Positions 17,151 through 26,332 are shown, counted from the first letter of the stretch. The stretch: DNA of 64,000 nt from Marinisporobacter sp. (GCA_025210525.1 JAOARP010000054.1:1-64000), one strand, 5' to 3'. Program-made: numbers and translations. The notes: a model not told the origin generated them from the sequence alone.

Positions 17151-17216
17151 AAGCAACATATTGTATAAACATTAAGCAACATATTGTATAAACATTAAGC
17201 AATATGTTGCTTTTGC
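17151..17216 (+). terminator. Terminator hairpin with a tandemly duplicated left arm
   Basis: A 23-base unit beginning AAGCAACATATTGTATAAAC occurs twice in tandem (17151-17173 and 17174-17196). It is followed by AAGCAATATGTTGCTTTT, which pairs with either copy of AAGCAACATATTG. Probable terminator of the LRR/SLH gene, with its 5' arm duplicated. The rest of 17023-17356 holds nothing I can identify. Confidence 0.65.
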
Positions 17217-17356
17217 ATTATCGTGAATGTATTCATTGCTTTTTATTGTAGTAAGGGGATATACAAATTTTATTAAAATGGCCATATTATACAATGTCTT
17301 TCAAGTAGCTTTAAAAAGATAGAGCATATAGAAGAATTCTTTTATGTTTCTTCTAT

Positions 17357-18052
17357 CTACTTTTTATTCTTATCTTGAGTAGGTTTATCTGGCGGATTAT
17401 ACAAAGCAACCAACAAAGCCGTATTAATAGCAAGCGATTGATTTTTCCTGATTTTATAAATCTTCTTCATCTCTTTTATAACCCTCTGCTTGATTTCAGC
17501 ATTAATATTTACAGAGTCCTTATTTCTAGCCCCTGCATAGATTCTAATGAAATCATCTGAAAATTGTTTGAACTTTTCTGGGGAATTTTCTTCTTCAAAT
17601 TTATTGATGAAATTTACGATTTTATTCATTTTAGAATCTAGTGCTTTGATGTTTTTATTTAAATTGGTCATATAATTATAAAAATAATTTACAATACTTT
17701 CATCTAATACTTGCTTCTTTCTAGTAGTTTTTTTACGATTCTTTTCGTTTGAAAGAATAAGTTTACTAGGATCATTATCAAAATCCACTTTATATTGATC
17801 TGATGAGAGTACTTCTTCAACATAATCAGTCTGCTCTTCAATTTCTGTAGATTCATATACACGATTATCTTTTTTTCCTTCTTTCTTACAAACTTCTCTA
17901 ATTTTATTAACAATCGTTTGGTGTGCATAATTCTTATTAAATTCCTTGTTAAACACGGTTCGTATCCTATTTATAGTAAGTGGTGGATTTTGATCCATGA
18001 GCTTCTTTAGATATTTTTCCATTTCATCCGTCAACGTAATTTTATTAGCCAC
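17357..18052 (-). CDS. Unrecognised HTH-like protein of the recombinase island
   Basis: 231 residues. The N-terminal 65 residues look like a helix-turn-helix (ITLTDEMEKYLKKLMD, TINRIRTVFNKEFNK, AHQTIVNKIREVCKKEGK). The middle is acidic with a lysine-rich stretch (EKNRKKTTRKKQ), and the C-terminal third is helical (NAEIKQRVIKEMKKIYKIRK, AINTALLVALYN). I do not recognise a family. It lies downstream of, and on the same strand as, the tandem recombinases, so it may be a DNA-binding accessory factor of that element. Confidence 0.65.
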   Translation of the reverse strand: MANKITLTDEMEKYLKKLMDQNPPLTINRIRTVFNKEFNKNYAHQTIVNKIREVCKKEGKKDNRVYESTEIEEQTDYVEEVLSSDQYKVDFDNDPSKLILSNEKNRKKTTRKKQVLDESIVNYFYNYMTNLNKNIKALDSKMNKIVNFINKFEEENSPEKFKQFSDDFIRIYAGARNKDSVNINAEIKQRVIKEMKKIYKIRKNQSLAINTALLVALYNPPDKPTQDKNKK

Positions 18053-18285
18053 AATATCACATCCCTTACAGCCTGTTTTGGTATATACTATAAGATATTT
18101 GGATTTGCAGAAATTTATGCTAATTATTAAGGCTTGACCTAAAGTTAAAGGGGAACTTTAATATAAACTTTAACTTTAAGTTTTAAAGATGAAATAGGAT
18201 GTTTTCATATATTTCGAGATTTCCTAGGCAATAATAACGAAAAATAATATATAATAAAAATGAGATATAAGTTTGAATTCTAAAT

Positions 18286-18336
18286 GTGGTAATCTGACGT
18301 CTTCAGTATACTGATTAGGGCAGATTACCACAATTT
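18286..18336. terminator. Long inverted repeat near the recombinase-island end
   Basis: GTGGTAATCTG (18286-18296) and CAGATTACCAC (18321-18331) are perfect 11-base inverted repeats with a 24-base loop, followed by AATTTTT. It could be a plus-strand terminator or part of an element end, since it lies just beyond the 3' end of a large serine recombinase. The remaining DNA between 18053 and 18378 shows nothing else. Confidence 0.5.
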
Positions 18337-18356
18337 TTATGAGAGTAAGATTGTCG

Positions 18357-18378
18357 AAAACCCCTACGATGATAGGGG
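18357..18378 (-). terminator. Terminator of the tandem recombinase genes
   Basis: Read on the minus strand: CCCCTA, a six-base loop, TAGGGG, then TTTT. It begins at the stop codon of the downstream recombinase. Confidence 0.75.
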
Positions 18379-19974
18379 CTAGAGGATATCTATTGAAGTA
18401 TTCATGTAAATGTTTAGAGTTGGTGTATTGTTTACTTTAGATATAATAATTTTATTAATGAGCATATCAATGATCATTCTTTTTCTTTCAGTGGTGAGTG
18501 TATTAAAATTTTTATTAAAGAATTGATAAAGTGCAGCTTCAAGTTTCGATTGTTTATCAAAGAATAGGGTGGGGAGTATTTCAAGCTCCTTTTTATAATT
18601 TTGTAGGGTTGCTCTTTGTTTGTCATAATAGATTTTCTGAGCCAGTAAGGTTTCTTTTAAAGGTTTATTTTTTTCTATAGTGATGAGCTTATCAAGATTA
18701 GCAATCAAGTCGTCAGTTTCCTGTAGAGATTTTTGGATGACTTTGAGTTTTTCTTTATGATCTTCTGAAATTTTTTCTTTGGTTTCAGCATAATACTTCC
18801 ACAAAGCATCTGATTCTTTTGGTTTGATCTTGGAAAAGAAGTCTTCCATGAATGTATTTTCAATAATATGCTTTTTAAAGATCATCTTATTATTTCTATT
18901 AGTATAATTTTTTCTACATACACAACGATAGACTCCTTCTCTTTGCTTACCGTATTTGTCCTTGCCATAGTTCTTAGCTTCAAGAGGTTCACCGCAATTA
19001 CCACAAATTAGTTTATCCCTTAAAAGGAAGGGGGTACTATAATACTTGGTATCCTTTAGGTTTGATTTTTTATATCTTAGCTTTGCAGCATGTTCCCATG
19101 TATTTTTCTCAATCATTTTAATAGCGTTTATAGCTGGAGAATTAATGACGCGATGATCTTCTGTAATAAAGTTTCTTCTACTAGTAATTCCCCAAACGAT
19201 TTTGCCTTGATAGATTTCATTGTTGATAATTCTATCTATTTTATTTTTTGTCCAATAGGGTTCAGCCAGATCACGATTCATAATCTCTGTAATTTTTCTA
19301 TAGCTATAGCCATATTGGGTAAAAAGGGTGAAAATCTTTTGGATATCTTGTTCTTCACTAGGAGTAGATTTTGATATATTTTTATCTGCATCTAGTATAT
19401 AGCCATAGGGAAGTCTACCTCCAGGCCATGAATTATTTTTAACACGTTGTGCCATTCCATCACGAACTCGTATAGAGATGAGGTTTGCCTCAAGTTCAGC
19501 AACATTTGCAAAGACTAACTCTGTAAAGGTTTCAAAGGCTTCGTTAGCAATACACATTGATTCACCAGGAGCAGAAAAGTGAAGCTGGATATTTTGTTTT
19601 TGGAGAAAATATTTTATTCCTACATACACTTCCATATTTCTAGCTAATCGATCACGAGAGCTGACGATAAGATGCCTGTGATTGTTTTTATTTGCATTTG
19701 CAAGAAGCTTTAAAAGAGCGGGTCTGTTTTTAAGTCCACTGAAAATACTACTATCAAAATCACATTGATCTACAACAATCTTGGATGCTGATTTGGATTC
19801 TTCTACATATTCAATGATTTCAAGACCATTTATTTTTGCATATTCTTCTGCATACCTTCGTTGAACTTCGGGAGAATTTCCTTTTTCTTTTTGTTTTTTG
19901 GTAGATACTCTTATGTATGCAATTGCTTGATTTTCTTGTGTATTAGATGTATTGGATGTTGATTGTATAGTCAT
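18379..19974 (-). CDS. Large serine recombinase (second of a tandem pair)
   Basis: 531 residues. N-terminal resolvase domain with catalytic Ser about residue 24 in AIAYIRVST, then SRDRLARN in the same domain. The Recombinase domain follows (GRLPYGYILDADKN, IYQGKIVWG), then a zinc beta-ribbon (LICGNCGEPL with YRCVC) and a coiled coil. Such enzymes integrate and excise mobile elements at short att sites with a 2-bp core. The start overlaps the preceding recombinase by 32 bases, so they are translationally linked. The pair resembles ccrA-ccrB in architecture, though homology to Ccr proteins is untested. Confidence 0.9.
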   Translation of the reverse strand: MTIQSTSNTSNTQENQAIAYIRVSTKKQKEKGNSPEVQRRYAEEYAKINGLEIIEYVEESKSASKIVVDQCDFDSSIFSGLKNRPALLKLLANANKNNHRHLIVSSRDRLARNMEVYVGIKYFLQKQNIQLHFSAPGESMCIANEAFETFTELVFANVAELEANLISIRVRDGMAQRVKNNSWPGGRLPYGYILDADKNISKSTPSEEQDIQKIFTLFTQYGYSYRKITEIMNRDLAEPYWTKNKIDRIINNEIYQGKIVWGITSRRNFITEDHRVINSPAINAIKMIEKNTWEHAAKLRYKKSNLKDTKYYSTPFLLRDKLICGNCGEPLEAKNYGKDKYGKQREGVYRCVCRKNYTNRNNKMIFKKHIIENTFMEDFFSKIKPKESDALWKYYAETKEKISEDHKEKLKVIQKSLQETDDLIANLDKLITIEKNKPLKETLLAQKIYYDKQRATLQNYKKELEILPTLFFDKQSKLEAALYQFFNKNFNTLTTERKRMIIDMLINKIIISKVNNTPTLNIYMNTSIDIL

Positions 19975-21535
19975 GGCCTTTAGGTTGTAGCACCACCTTT
20001 GAAATAAATTTGATCAAAAGATCCTGATAAGTTTGCCAGTTTTTTTGAAAATAAATGGTATCTGTGAGGCTAAAGTCTGTTAATTGTTCTTTGAGTATAG
20101 GTAAGTTGTTCATAGCATTTATAAATAGTGCTTTTTCTTGTCCTAGGTTATTGATATTATGTCTAACTTTCTGTATCTTTTTTTGTAACTCTGTTATTTT
20201 CTCTCTATTAGATTCAGTCATGGATTTAGCATAATGATCAATTTGTTTTCTTAACTTTTGTTCCTTTATGGTTAAATCATTTTTTTGATTTCTTATTTCA
20301 GTATTTAAGGTATCTAATTTTTTCTTAAGAATCCCTTGAATGATTGCATTGTCACAATCAAATATGACTTGATGAAATATTTTATAGATGAGTAAATCTA
20401 TATCTATATTTGTACATTCTTGGGTACATGAATAAATATTGGTGCCTTTTTGAAGTTGAATAGGGGCATCGCACTTTTGGCAGTATAGTAAATTTCTAAA
20501 TAAATACTGAGGTTCAGGAATACCATACTTTAATTGATAAAACTTTAGATAACAGGTTTTCCAATCTTCCCAAGAGATCAAACCATCTATATTTGTACAT
20601 TTTCTAAAGCCTTCATCTAATAGAATATAACGTTCATTTTCTTCATCCCATTCTACAAAATCTTCTATATCATCTATTTCCATTTTCCGTATTTTACCCC
20701 CATATACAGGTCTTTGGAGGAAATCTATGATGAATTGTTTGCTGAATTTTCTATCAGAATTTTCTATAGTATTCATTTGATCTGCAAACTGTTTTATTGC
20801 AATATCATAGTCTATGTCCGTACATGGAAATATCATAAAAGATGCAAAAATTTTTTTAGCAATGTCAATTTGTTGAGGGATTTCTTCAAATTCATGTTTT
20901 TCTCCTTCTTTTTTATTATAGCCATAGGGAGGATAATTTCTAGATTGATATATACCATCATTTCTTAAAAATTGTCTTCCATCTGTAGTTCTTCTTACAA
21001 TGTTTTCAGGTTCTAAGGTGCTTATAGCTATGAGCATGTTTTCAAGGAAGCTAGACAGATAGCTATGCTGACTGCTTACTAGTTCGCCTTCATTTACATA
21101 AAAAACACGAACATCATAATGGCGAAAAATTCTACGAATCTGCATAAAGTCATCAACTCTACGTGAAAGACGATCTCTTCTAGTGAGAATGACTGTTTTG
21201 AACATACCTGCTGCCAAATCATTAAGGAGCTTTTTAAATCCTGGGCGATCATAGAAACGCATTTTTCTACCAGATTTTTTGTCTTGATAGGAATCATAAA
21301 GGATTAGATTGTTTCCTTTAATAAACTTTTTACAATCCTCCAGTTGCGAAGGAATTGAAAAGGTATCTTGAGGACCTGACTTTCTTGCATAGACAGCTGC
21401 ATAATCTTCTGGTGTTGGTTCATATGGAGTTGGTTTTTCTTCTTTCTCCTTATTTTTATCTTTTGGGTGATTTAATTTTTGTTGTGTTTTGATATATTTT
21501 TCGATCTCAGTCATTTTTTCTAGTTGACTTTTCAT
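19943..21535 (-). CDS. Large serine recombinase (first of a tandem pair)
   Basis: 530 residues. A charged N-terminal extension of about 45 residues precedes the resolvase domain; catalytic Ser about residue 53 in AAVYARKSGPQDTF, then TRRDRLSRRVDDFMQIRRI. Recombinase domain (YPPYGYNKKEGEK, RPVYGGKIRKMEID), zinc-ribbon cysteines (LLYCQKCDAPIQ, YSCTQEC) and a long coiled coil follow. The start overlaps the small gene upstream by 29 bases. It probably acts with the second recombinase as a heteromeric integrase/excisionase. Confidence 0.9.
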   Translation of the reverse strand: MKSQLEKMTEIEKYIKTQQKLNHPKDKNKEKEEKPTPYEPTPEDYAAVYARKSGPQDTFSIPSQLEDCKKFIKGNNLILYDSYQDKKSGRKMRFYDRPGFKKLLNDLAAGMFKTVILTRRDRLSRRVDDFMQIRRIFRHYDVRVFYVNEGELVSSQHSYLSSFLENMLIAISTLEPENIVRRTTDGRQFLRNDGIYQSRNYPPYGYNKKEGEKHEFEEIPQQIDIAKKIFASFMIFPCTDIDYDIAIKQFADQMNTIENSDRKFSKQFIIDFLQRPVYGGKIRKMEIDDIEDFVEWDEENERYILLDEGFRKCTNIDGLISWEDWKTCYLKFYQLKYGIPEPQYLFRNLLYCQKCDAPIQLQKGTNIYSCTQECTNIDIDLLIYKIFHQVIFDCDNAIIQGILKKKLDTLNTEIRNQKNDLTIKEQKLRKQIDHYAKSMTESNREKITELQKKIQKVRHNINNLGQEKALFINAMNNLPILKEQLTDFSLTDTIYFQKNWQTYQDLLIKFISKVVLQPKGHDYTINIQYI

Positions 21536-21662
21536 TATTCCTCACCTCTAATATTTGCTTGTCAAAGAAATAATCTACCATATATTTGATAAATTTTAAT
21601 TTTGAATTTTCACTTTCACCATAGAGAACCTGTATGGGATTAGATTCATTTGTTTTTTTCAT
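21507..21662 (-). CDS. Small ORF upstream of the tandem recombinases
   Basis: 51 residues from ATG 21662 with RBS AAGGAGG. Sequence begins MKKTNESNPIQVLYGE and contains KLKFIKYMVDYFFDKQILEV. No family recognised. It overlaps the first recombinase start by 29 bases, as a translationally coupled partner would. Similar small frames precede the recombinases at 26573 and 52016, so this is a recurring arrangement; a recombination directionality factor or regulator is a guess. Confidence 0.6.
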   Translation of the reverse strand: MKKTNESNPIQVLYGESENSKLKFIKYMVDYFFDKQILEVRNNEKSTRKND

Positions 21663-21865
21663 TTTGGCCTCCTTAAAATATATTCAAAGTATCAAGATTA
21701 TAAGCATAGAATTTTTGAATGTAAAAGTACTTAGAATTAGGGACAAGCACTTGATGATAAAATGAATGATTATATGACATATTTAAATGTTTTTTCAACT
21801 GGTTCAGTACAATATCTACAATGAAGTCTAAGGTATATGGAGTGTCAAAGGGTGTTGATTGAAGT

Positions 21866-22642
21866 TTAAGGATTACTTTTAATTTTAAGGTTTAAAGAAT
21901 CAGTACATCTTAAACTTAAAATTTTACATAGAGAGTAGAATTGACAATTGGTTTGACAATAAGGGGTATATTTGTGCTCAAAACACTTATTATCAGAAAT
22001 TGCTTGGCATAACTCATAAATATGGGTAGTTAATTCAGTTAAAAGAATATCATCAATATCTTGAGTGATTTTCTTGCTTTTAGCAAGATAATAGGAACTT
22101 ATTCTTTTTGGATAAAACCCTAGCTTGGATTTTGCTAGTATAAGATAAATAGGAAGTTGAAGATGATCAATAGGTTGTATAGAATTTCCTGTTTTGTAGT
22201 CTAATATTTCAACCGTATCATCTTCTGCAACATAGACTTTATCTAGCTTTCCGCATAAAATGTACTGTGGTGTATTCTCATAAATAGTTTCTTCGATGAT
22301 TAAATTTTCTTTTCCTTGATCTAAGGGGTTATTGAAATAGTTTGTAAGCATGTCAAGTCCCTTAATTCCAAATTCTCTTTCTTCATCTATAGATTCATAA
22401 CCTTCACGAACCCAATTTTTTCTGAGCAAGTCATGAAGGGTATCTAAGGTTCTTTGAGAGGTATCTGTAAGCATATTGAATTTAGCTAGTGTAGCATGGA
22501 TGCTTTTACCAAAGGACAGGTGTTTGGTTGTTCTGGATTTGGTAACATTGATTTTATCTATATACTGATACTGAAATTTTTTATTGCAGTCTAAAAAGGT
22601 TCTGATACTTGTATTGCTAAGATAAAGTTTTTGCTTTTTCAT
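21866..22642 (-). CDS. RecB/Cas4-like PD-(D/E)XK nuclease with Fe-S cysteines
   Basis: 258 residues with RBS AAGGAGG. PDDEXK_1 motifs: SNTSIRTFLDCNKKFQYQYI at the start, HLSFGKSIHATL, GKLDKVY, VEILDYKTG (catalytic D and DxK), HLQLPIYLILA (QxxxY). Cysteines lie at about residue 19 and in CQTNCQFYSLC near the C-terminus, matching the four-cysteine 4Fe-4S arrangement of AddB and Cas4. It is a probable DNA exonuclease without a helicase partner nearby. It lies between the Xre repressor and the recombinases on the same strand, so it is likely cargo or a maintenance gene of the island. Confidence 0.85.
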   Translation of the reverse strand: MKKQKLYLSNTSIRTFLDCNKKFQYQYIDKINVTKSRTTKHLSFGKSIHATLAKFNMLTDTSQRTLDTLHDLLRKNWVREGYESIDEEREFGIKGLDMLTNYFNNPLDQGKENLIIEETIYENTPQYILCGKLDKVYVAEDDTVEILDYKTGNSIQPIDHLQLPIYLILAKSKLGFYPKRISSYYLAKSKKITQDIDDILLTELTTHIYELCQAISDNKCFEHKYTPYCQTNCQFYSLCKILSLRCTDSLNLKIKSNP

Positions 22643-22754
22643 TTTCTGACCTCCTTGGCATTAGGATGTGCAGAGAAATAGATATTATTCATATTTTTGC
22701 ATATTCAATTTTTTGAACAAATTAAATAGTGATAATAACAGGGAAACAAAAAAA

Positions 22755-22798
22755 TAAAAAGGAACTCTAAAACATTTTCTGTAATAGAGTTCCTTTAT
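22755..22798 (-). terminator. Terminator of the Xre gene
   Basis: AAAGGAACTCTA and TAGAGTTCCTTT form a 12-base stem around a 17-base loop. On the minus strand it is followed by a T-rich run, fitting the Xre gene that ends at 22837. Confidence 0.75.
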
Positions 22799-22836
22799 AA
22801 AGATAATATTTCTAGTGTATTGCATGACTAGAAGTT

Positions 22837-23301
22837 TTAGCTACTAGATGGAGCATGATGTTTGCATAAATTTTTACAGAAATTGATTTCATGTTCAATA
22901 TGATCTATAACAATATTCATAGATTCTTCGTCAAATTGTGAATCAGAAGCCATGGATATATATAAATCTACGAGCGTATTTATATGATCTTTTAAGAAAG
23001 TAGGTGTTTGATTAGAAGTGTCACATAAAACTCTTAAAGAGATATCTATAGAATCCTTGTTGATATCTACCTTATTAAAGTTAATGAATGATGGATCTAT
23101 AAGCTCGGTAGAAGAAATATCTAATGCTGCTATGATTTTATGGAGTAGTTCAAGCCTAAAGACATCATATCTTCCGTTTTCAATATTATTGATTAGGCCA
23201 GCAGACACATTTAAGTGATCTGCAAATTCAGCTGTAGAGTAGTGCTTAGATTTACGATAAGTTCTTATTTTTTCACCAAGTTCTTTGTAAATAGTTGACA
23301 T
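22837..23301 (-). CDS. Xre-family helix-turn-helix regulator
   Basis: 154 residues from ATG 23301, chosen for RBS AAGGGGGT; an upstream ATG at 23334 lacks one. N-terminal HTH_3: LGEKIRTYRKSKHYSTAEFA, then LNVSAGLINNIENGRYDVFR. The C-terminal 80 residues are helical and end in a Cys/His-containing tail (NFCKNLCKHH). It is divergent from the SIR2-STAND gene, so it may repress that gene, the nuclease and the recombinases. Confidence 0.85.
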   Translation of the reverse strand: MSTIYKELGEKIRTYRKSKHYSTAEFADHLNVSAGLINNIENGRYDVFRLELLHKIIAALDISSTELIDPSFINFNKVDINKDSIDISLRVLCDTSNQTPTFLKDHINTLVDLYISMASDSQFDEESMNIVIDHIEHEINFCKNLCKHHAPSSS

Positions 23302-23608
23302 GTAGAATACCCCCTTAAGATAGAGTATTGACAAGTATAAGTATAAATAGAATTAATTGTAATTTAAATTATTAAAAAAATTTTATTTGCAAGAGGTTTC
23401 AGAATATTTTGTATTCTGTATATTAATAAGATTATGATATTGTTATTGCTTAAAAATAAGTTGACAAAATATATTTGATAAAAGCATATAATTTATGGTT
23501 TTGTCATTATTAGACATATTTTAACAAAGGAGATGTTATATGTGATGTAGAAGTATATATTTTATGATAAATATATCAAAATTTGATAAAAAATGGGAGA
23601 TGCATATT

Positions 23609-26050
23609 ATGAAGTTTGAAAATGAAGAGTTTTTTAAAGAGTTAAGTAAAGATGGATTCAATTTATTTTTAGGGGCAGGGTTTTCAGTTATGGCAGATAA
23701 TGAATTTAAAGAATCTTTACCATTAGGATTTAAATTAAAAGAATTGCTAATAGATAAGTTTGAATTGAGTAGATATAAAGATATGCCTTTGCCAAAAGTA
23801 AGTCAAAAATTAAAAAGGAATAAAGCTGGAGAGTTATTTCATTTTCTTAAGGAAAGATACAGAGTAACAAATTATGATGAATTATATGATAATATTACTA
23901 AACTTACGATAAAGAATATCATTACTACTAATATAGACGATTTAATTGAAAAAATATTTAATAAATCAAACAAATCATATTCAGATGTAAAAATATCTGG
24001 TTCAATTGAAAAACCAAATATGGTTAATTTATTTAAGTTACATGGTTCAGTGACATATCCTTTTGAAAATGAGATGTTATTCTCTCATGAAGAAATGAAT
24101 GTGATGTTTCTAAAAGAACCATCGTTATGGCATTCAGTATCTTTGAAGCTTAGAAGCTATCCAACCATCTATTGGGGTACAAATTTAGAAGATGGAAATA
24201 TAGTACAATTACTTTCTGATCAATCGGCTGATCATTTTCCTTCAAAACCTAAGTGGATAGTTATTCAATTAGGGGAAAAATATGATATTTATGAAGAAGA
24301 ATTTAAAGAAGCTGGATTTAATATCATTAGAAGTGATACTCGTCAGTTGCTTGAACATTTCGAGCAATTTAATGTTGGGAAAAAATGTTTTGAATCTAAC
24401 TCGAAACATGATAAGTTTCTTAAAGCATTCCCAGTAAATTATGTATCAGAAAATTTAGTAAAGTATACAAGAGTTAGACCTATTGAAGATTTTTTCCAAG
24501 GAGCTCCTCCTGTTTTTAATGATATTAAATCTAAGAATTTAGTAAGATTATCTTACTTTGAAGAAGCTATAAACACTATATATAAGTATGGGAATGCTAT
24601 TATTTCAGGTATTCCGGGATGTGGAAAAACTACTTTGTTAATGCAAATTGCATTATCAGAAGAATTGAAAGGGTATAAATTTTATTTTAATGATATATTA
24701 GAAGATGAGGCTAAAAAATTGCTTGATATTGTTGAAAAAAAAGATAATGTATATGTATTTATTGATAATATATATGATAATATTGGTACATTCATACAGT
24801 TGCTTAATTCTAATAAGGTGAAAGTTATTGGAGCTGAAAGAGAACTAAACTATGAAAATATAAAACATTTAATCAATATATCCTTAAAGCAAATAATAGA
24901 TATTAGTGAACTTTCAGAGCCGGATATTCAAAATATATGTAAAAAGATGAATAGAGAATCACATAGATTTAATGTGAGTATTAGAGAAAGTCAAAAAGTT
25001 TCATTGTTTGAGATAGTATATTCATTATGGAAAAATGCTGATTTTAAGGGTAAAGTTAAAGGTTTAATTTCTGACTTAAATAATTATGATAAGAATCATC
25101 CAAATGATAATATTTTAGAATTTTTTTCTTTAATTACATATATTAGTTATACAGGAATTCCAGCATCCATGGATATGCTCTGGTTATATTATTCATATGA
25201 AAATATAGAGCCTTATTCAAGTATGTATGAAAAAATTATGTTTAAAATTAAAGTTCTTTCATCATTAATTCGAGAGGTTACAGAAGATGAAGAATTATAT
25301 GACTTTAACCAAGATTATTTTACTCTTAGGAGTAAAATCTTTTCAGAGTTAGTCATTTCTTATATACCTACTCAAGGTTTAAAGGATGTATTAAATAACT
25401 TCTTGGAAAGAGTTAATAGGAGTATAATATACAGATATGATATCTTTAGAAAAAAAGCTTATGATGCTGATATAACTATTAGAGCTTTTGAAATAGTAGA
25501 GGATGGAAGAACATTTTATAATAATTATATAAAAAATGATCCCTCACCTTATATAAAACATCAATATGCTTTATATTTGTGGAGAAAAGGTGAAAAGAAA
25601 GAAGCTTGGGAACAAATTGATAAGGCTTATACTGACAGTGCAGGGAAGAAATATTCTATAAATAATACGCATGCAATGATATTATTTGAAAATAATATTG
25701 CTGTCAATCCTAGTGATGAAGAAGAAGAAAAAAAATTAAAGGAGGTTTTGGATAGAACATTTGATACTTTATTTAGATGTTTACAAAAAGATAATAGGAA
25801 GAGTTATCATATTACTAAATATGCTGAGCATACGATAGAATATATTAATAAATATGGAATAGATGAATATAGTCAGAAGTATTTGCGGAACTCTTCATAT
25901 TATTTAGAAAACGAGTTGAACAAAGTACAATTTATCTCAAAAGGTGTTAAAAATAGATTTAAACAATTAAAAACAAATATAAAATTAGCAATTGAGGAAC
26001 ATGAATTAGTATTGTCTGAAGTTTCAGTAGGTCTTGATAAAATATTATAG
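23609..26050 (+). CDS. SIR2-STAND NTPase, probable antiphage defence protein
   Basis: 813 residues from ATG 23609 with RBS GGGAGATG; an in-frame ATG at 23564 has no RBS. Residues about 10-260 are SIR2-like: FLGAGFSV, IITTNIDDLIEKIF, LFKLHGS, YWGTNLEDG, the NAD-binding and catalytic His elements. About residue 334 is Walker A (SGIPGCGKTTLL), and about 380 is Walker B (VYVFIDNIYDN). The rest is helical, as in STAND sensor domains. SIR2-STAND proteins (Avs5-like and relatives) deplete NAD+ on sensing phage proteins. The role is inferred from architecture and island context. At 23541-23558 a tiny frame (ATG to TAG) follows a stronger AAAGGAG and might be a leader. Confidence 0.8.
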   Translation: MKFENEEFFKELSKDGFNLFLGAGFSVMADNEFKESLPLGFKLKELLIDKFELSRYKDMPLPKVSQKLKRNKAGELFHFLKERYRVTNYDELYDNITKLTIKNIITTNIDDLIEKIFNKSNKSYSDVKISGSIEKPNMVNLFKLHGSVTYPFENEMLFSHEEMNVMFLKEPSLWHSVSLKLRSYPTIYWGTNLEDGNIVQLLSDQSADHFPSKPKWIVIQLGEKYDIYEEEFKEAGFNIIRSDTRQLLEHFEQFNVGKKCFESNSKHDKFLKAFPVNYVSENLVKYTRVRPIEDFFQGAPPVFNDIKSKNLVRLSYFEEAINTIYKYGNAIISGIPGCGKTTLLMQIALSEELKGYKFYFNDILEDEAKKLLDIVEKKDNVYVFIDNIYDNIGTFIQLLNSNKVKVIGAERELNYENIKHLINISLKQIIDISELSEPDIQNICKKMNRESHRFNVSIRESQKVSLFEIVYSLWKNADFKGKVKGLISDLNNYDKNHPNDNILEFFSLITYISYTGIPASMDMLWLYYSYENIEPYSSMYEKIMFKIKVLSSLIREVTEDEELYDFNQDYFTLRSKIFSELVISYIPTQGLKDVLNNFLERVNRSIIYRYDIFRKKAYDADITIRAFEIVEDGRTFYNNYIKNDPSPYIKHQYALYLWRKGEKKEAWEQIDKAYTDSAGKKYSINNTHAMILFENNIAVNPSDEEEEKKLKEVLDRTFDTLFRCLQKDNRKSYHITKYAEHTIEYINKYGIDEYSQKYLRNSSYYLENELNKVQFISKGVKNRFKQLKTNIKLAIEEHELVLSEVSVGLDKIL

Positions 26051-26138
26051 TATATAAATATATTTTAAATTTGTAATCCAATATTTTACGATATTAGCAT
26101 ATTAAAAATAATTGTCACTATTTATTATAGTTTTAAGC

Positions 26139-26252
26139 TATAGAGACCCACAACGAAATATAAACTTATTCAAAAACTTTATTGATACTATCGGTGAAAT
26201 AAACATCTAAAATTTAAATGAATATATTAAGGCGTTGTTGTGGGTATCTATA
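26139..26252. repeat. Widely spaced inverted repeat after the SIR2-STAND gene
   Basis: TATAGAGACCCACAACG (26139-26155) and CGTTGTTGTGGGTATCTATA (26233-26252) are inverted repeats with one mismatch and three extra bases, enclosing 77 A/T-rich bases. They could fold as a long hairpin RNA or mark the ends of a tiny inserted element. No ORF lies inside. This is most of what 26051-26389 holds. Confidence 0.6.
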
Positions 26253-26302
26253 GAAATGTAATGGTAGTGGTTGAAAAAGAAAATTGAATATAAATCCTCA
26301 AT

Positions 26303-26332
26303 AAAAATCCATAAAAAATGGATTCTTTTTTT
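26303..26332 (+). terminator. Terminator-like hairpin before the third recombinase locus
   Basis: AATCCAT (26306-26312) and ATGGATT (26318-26324) followed by CTTTTTTT. Confidence 0.6.

Noticed and set aside
19090..19374. Plus-strand frame within recombinase 2
   Set aside because: Antisense shadow of a well-supported gene, no RBS.
23541..23558. Five-codon leader peptide before the SIR2-STAND gene
   Set aside because: A good RBS is present, but such a short frame cannot be supported by sequence alone; noted only in the gene entry.
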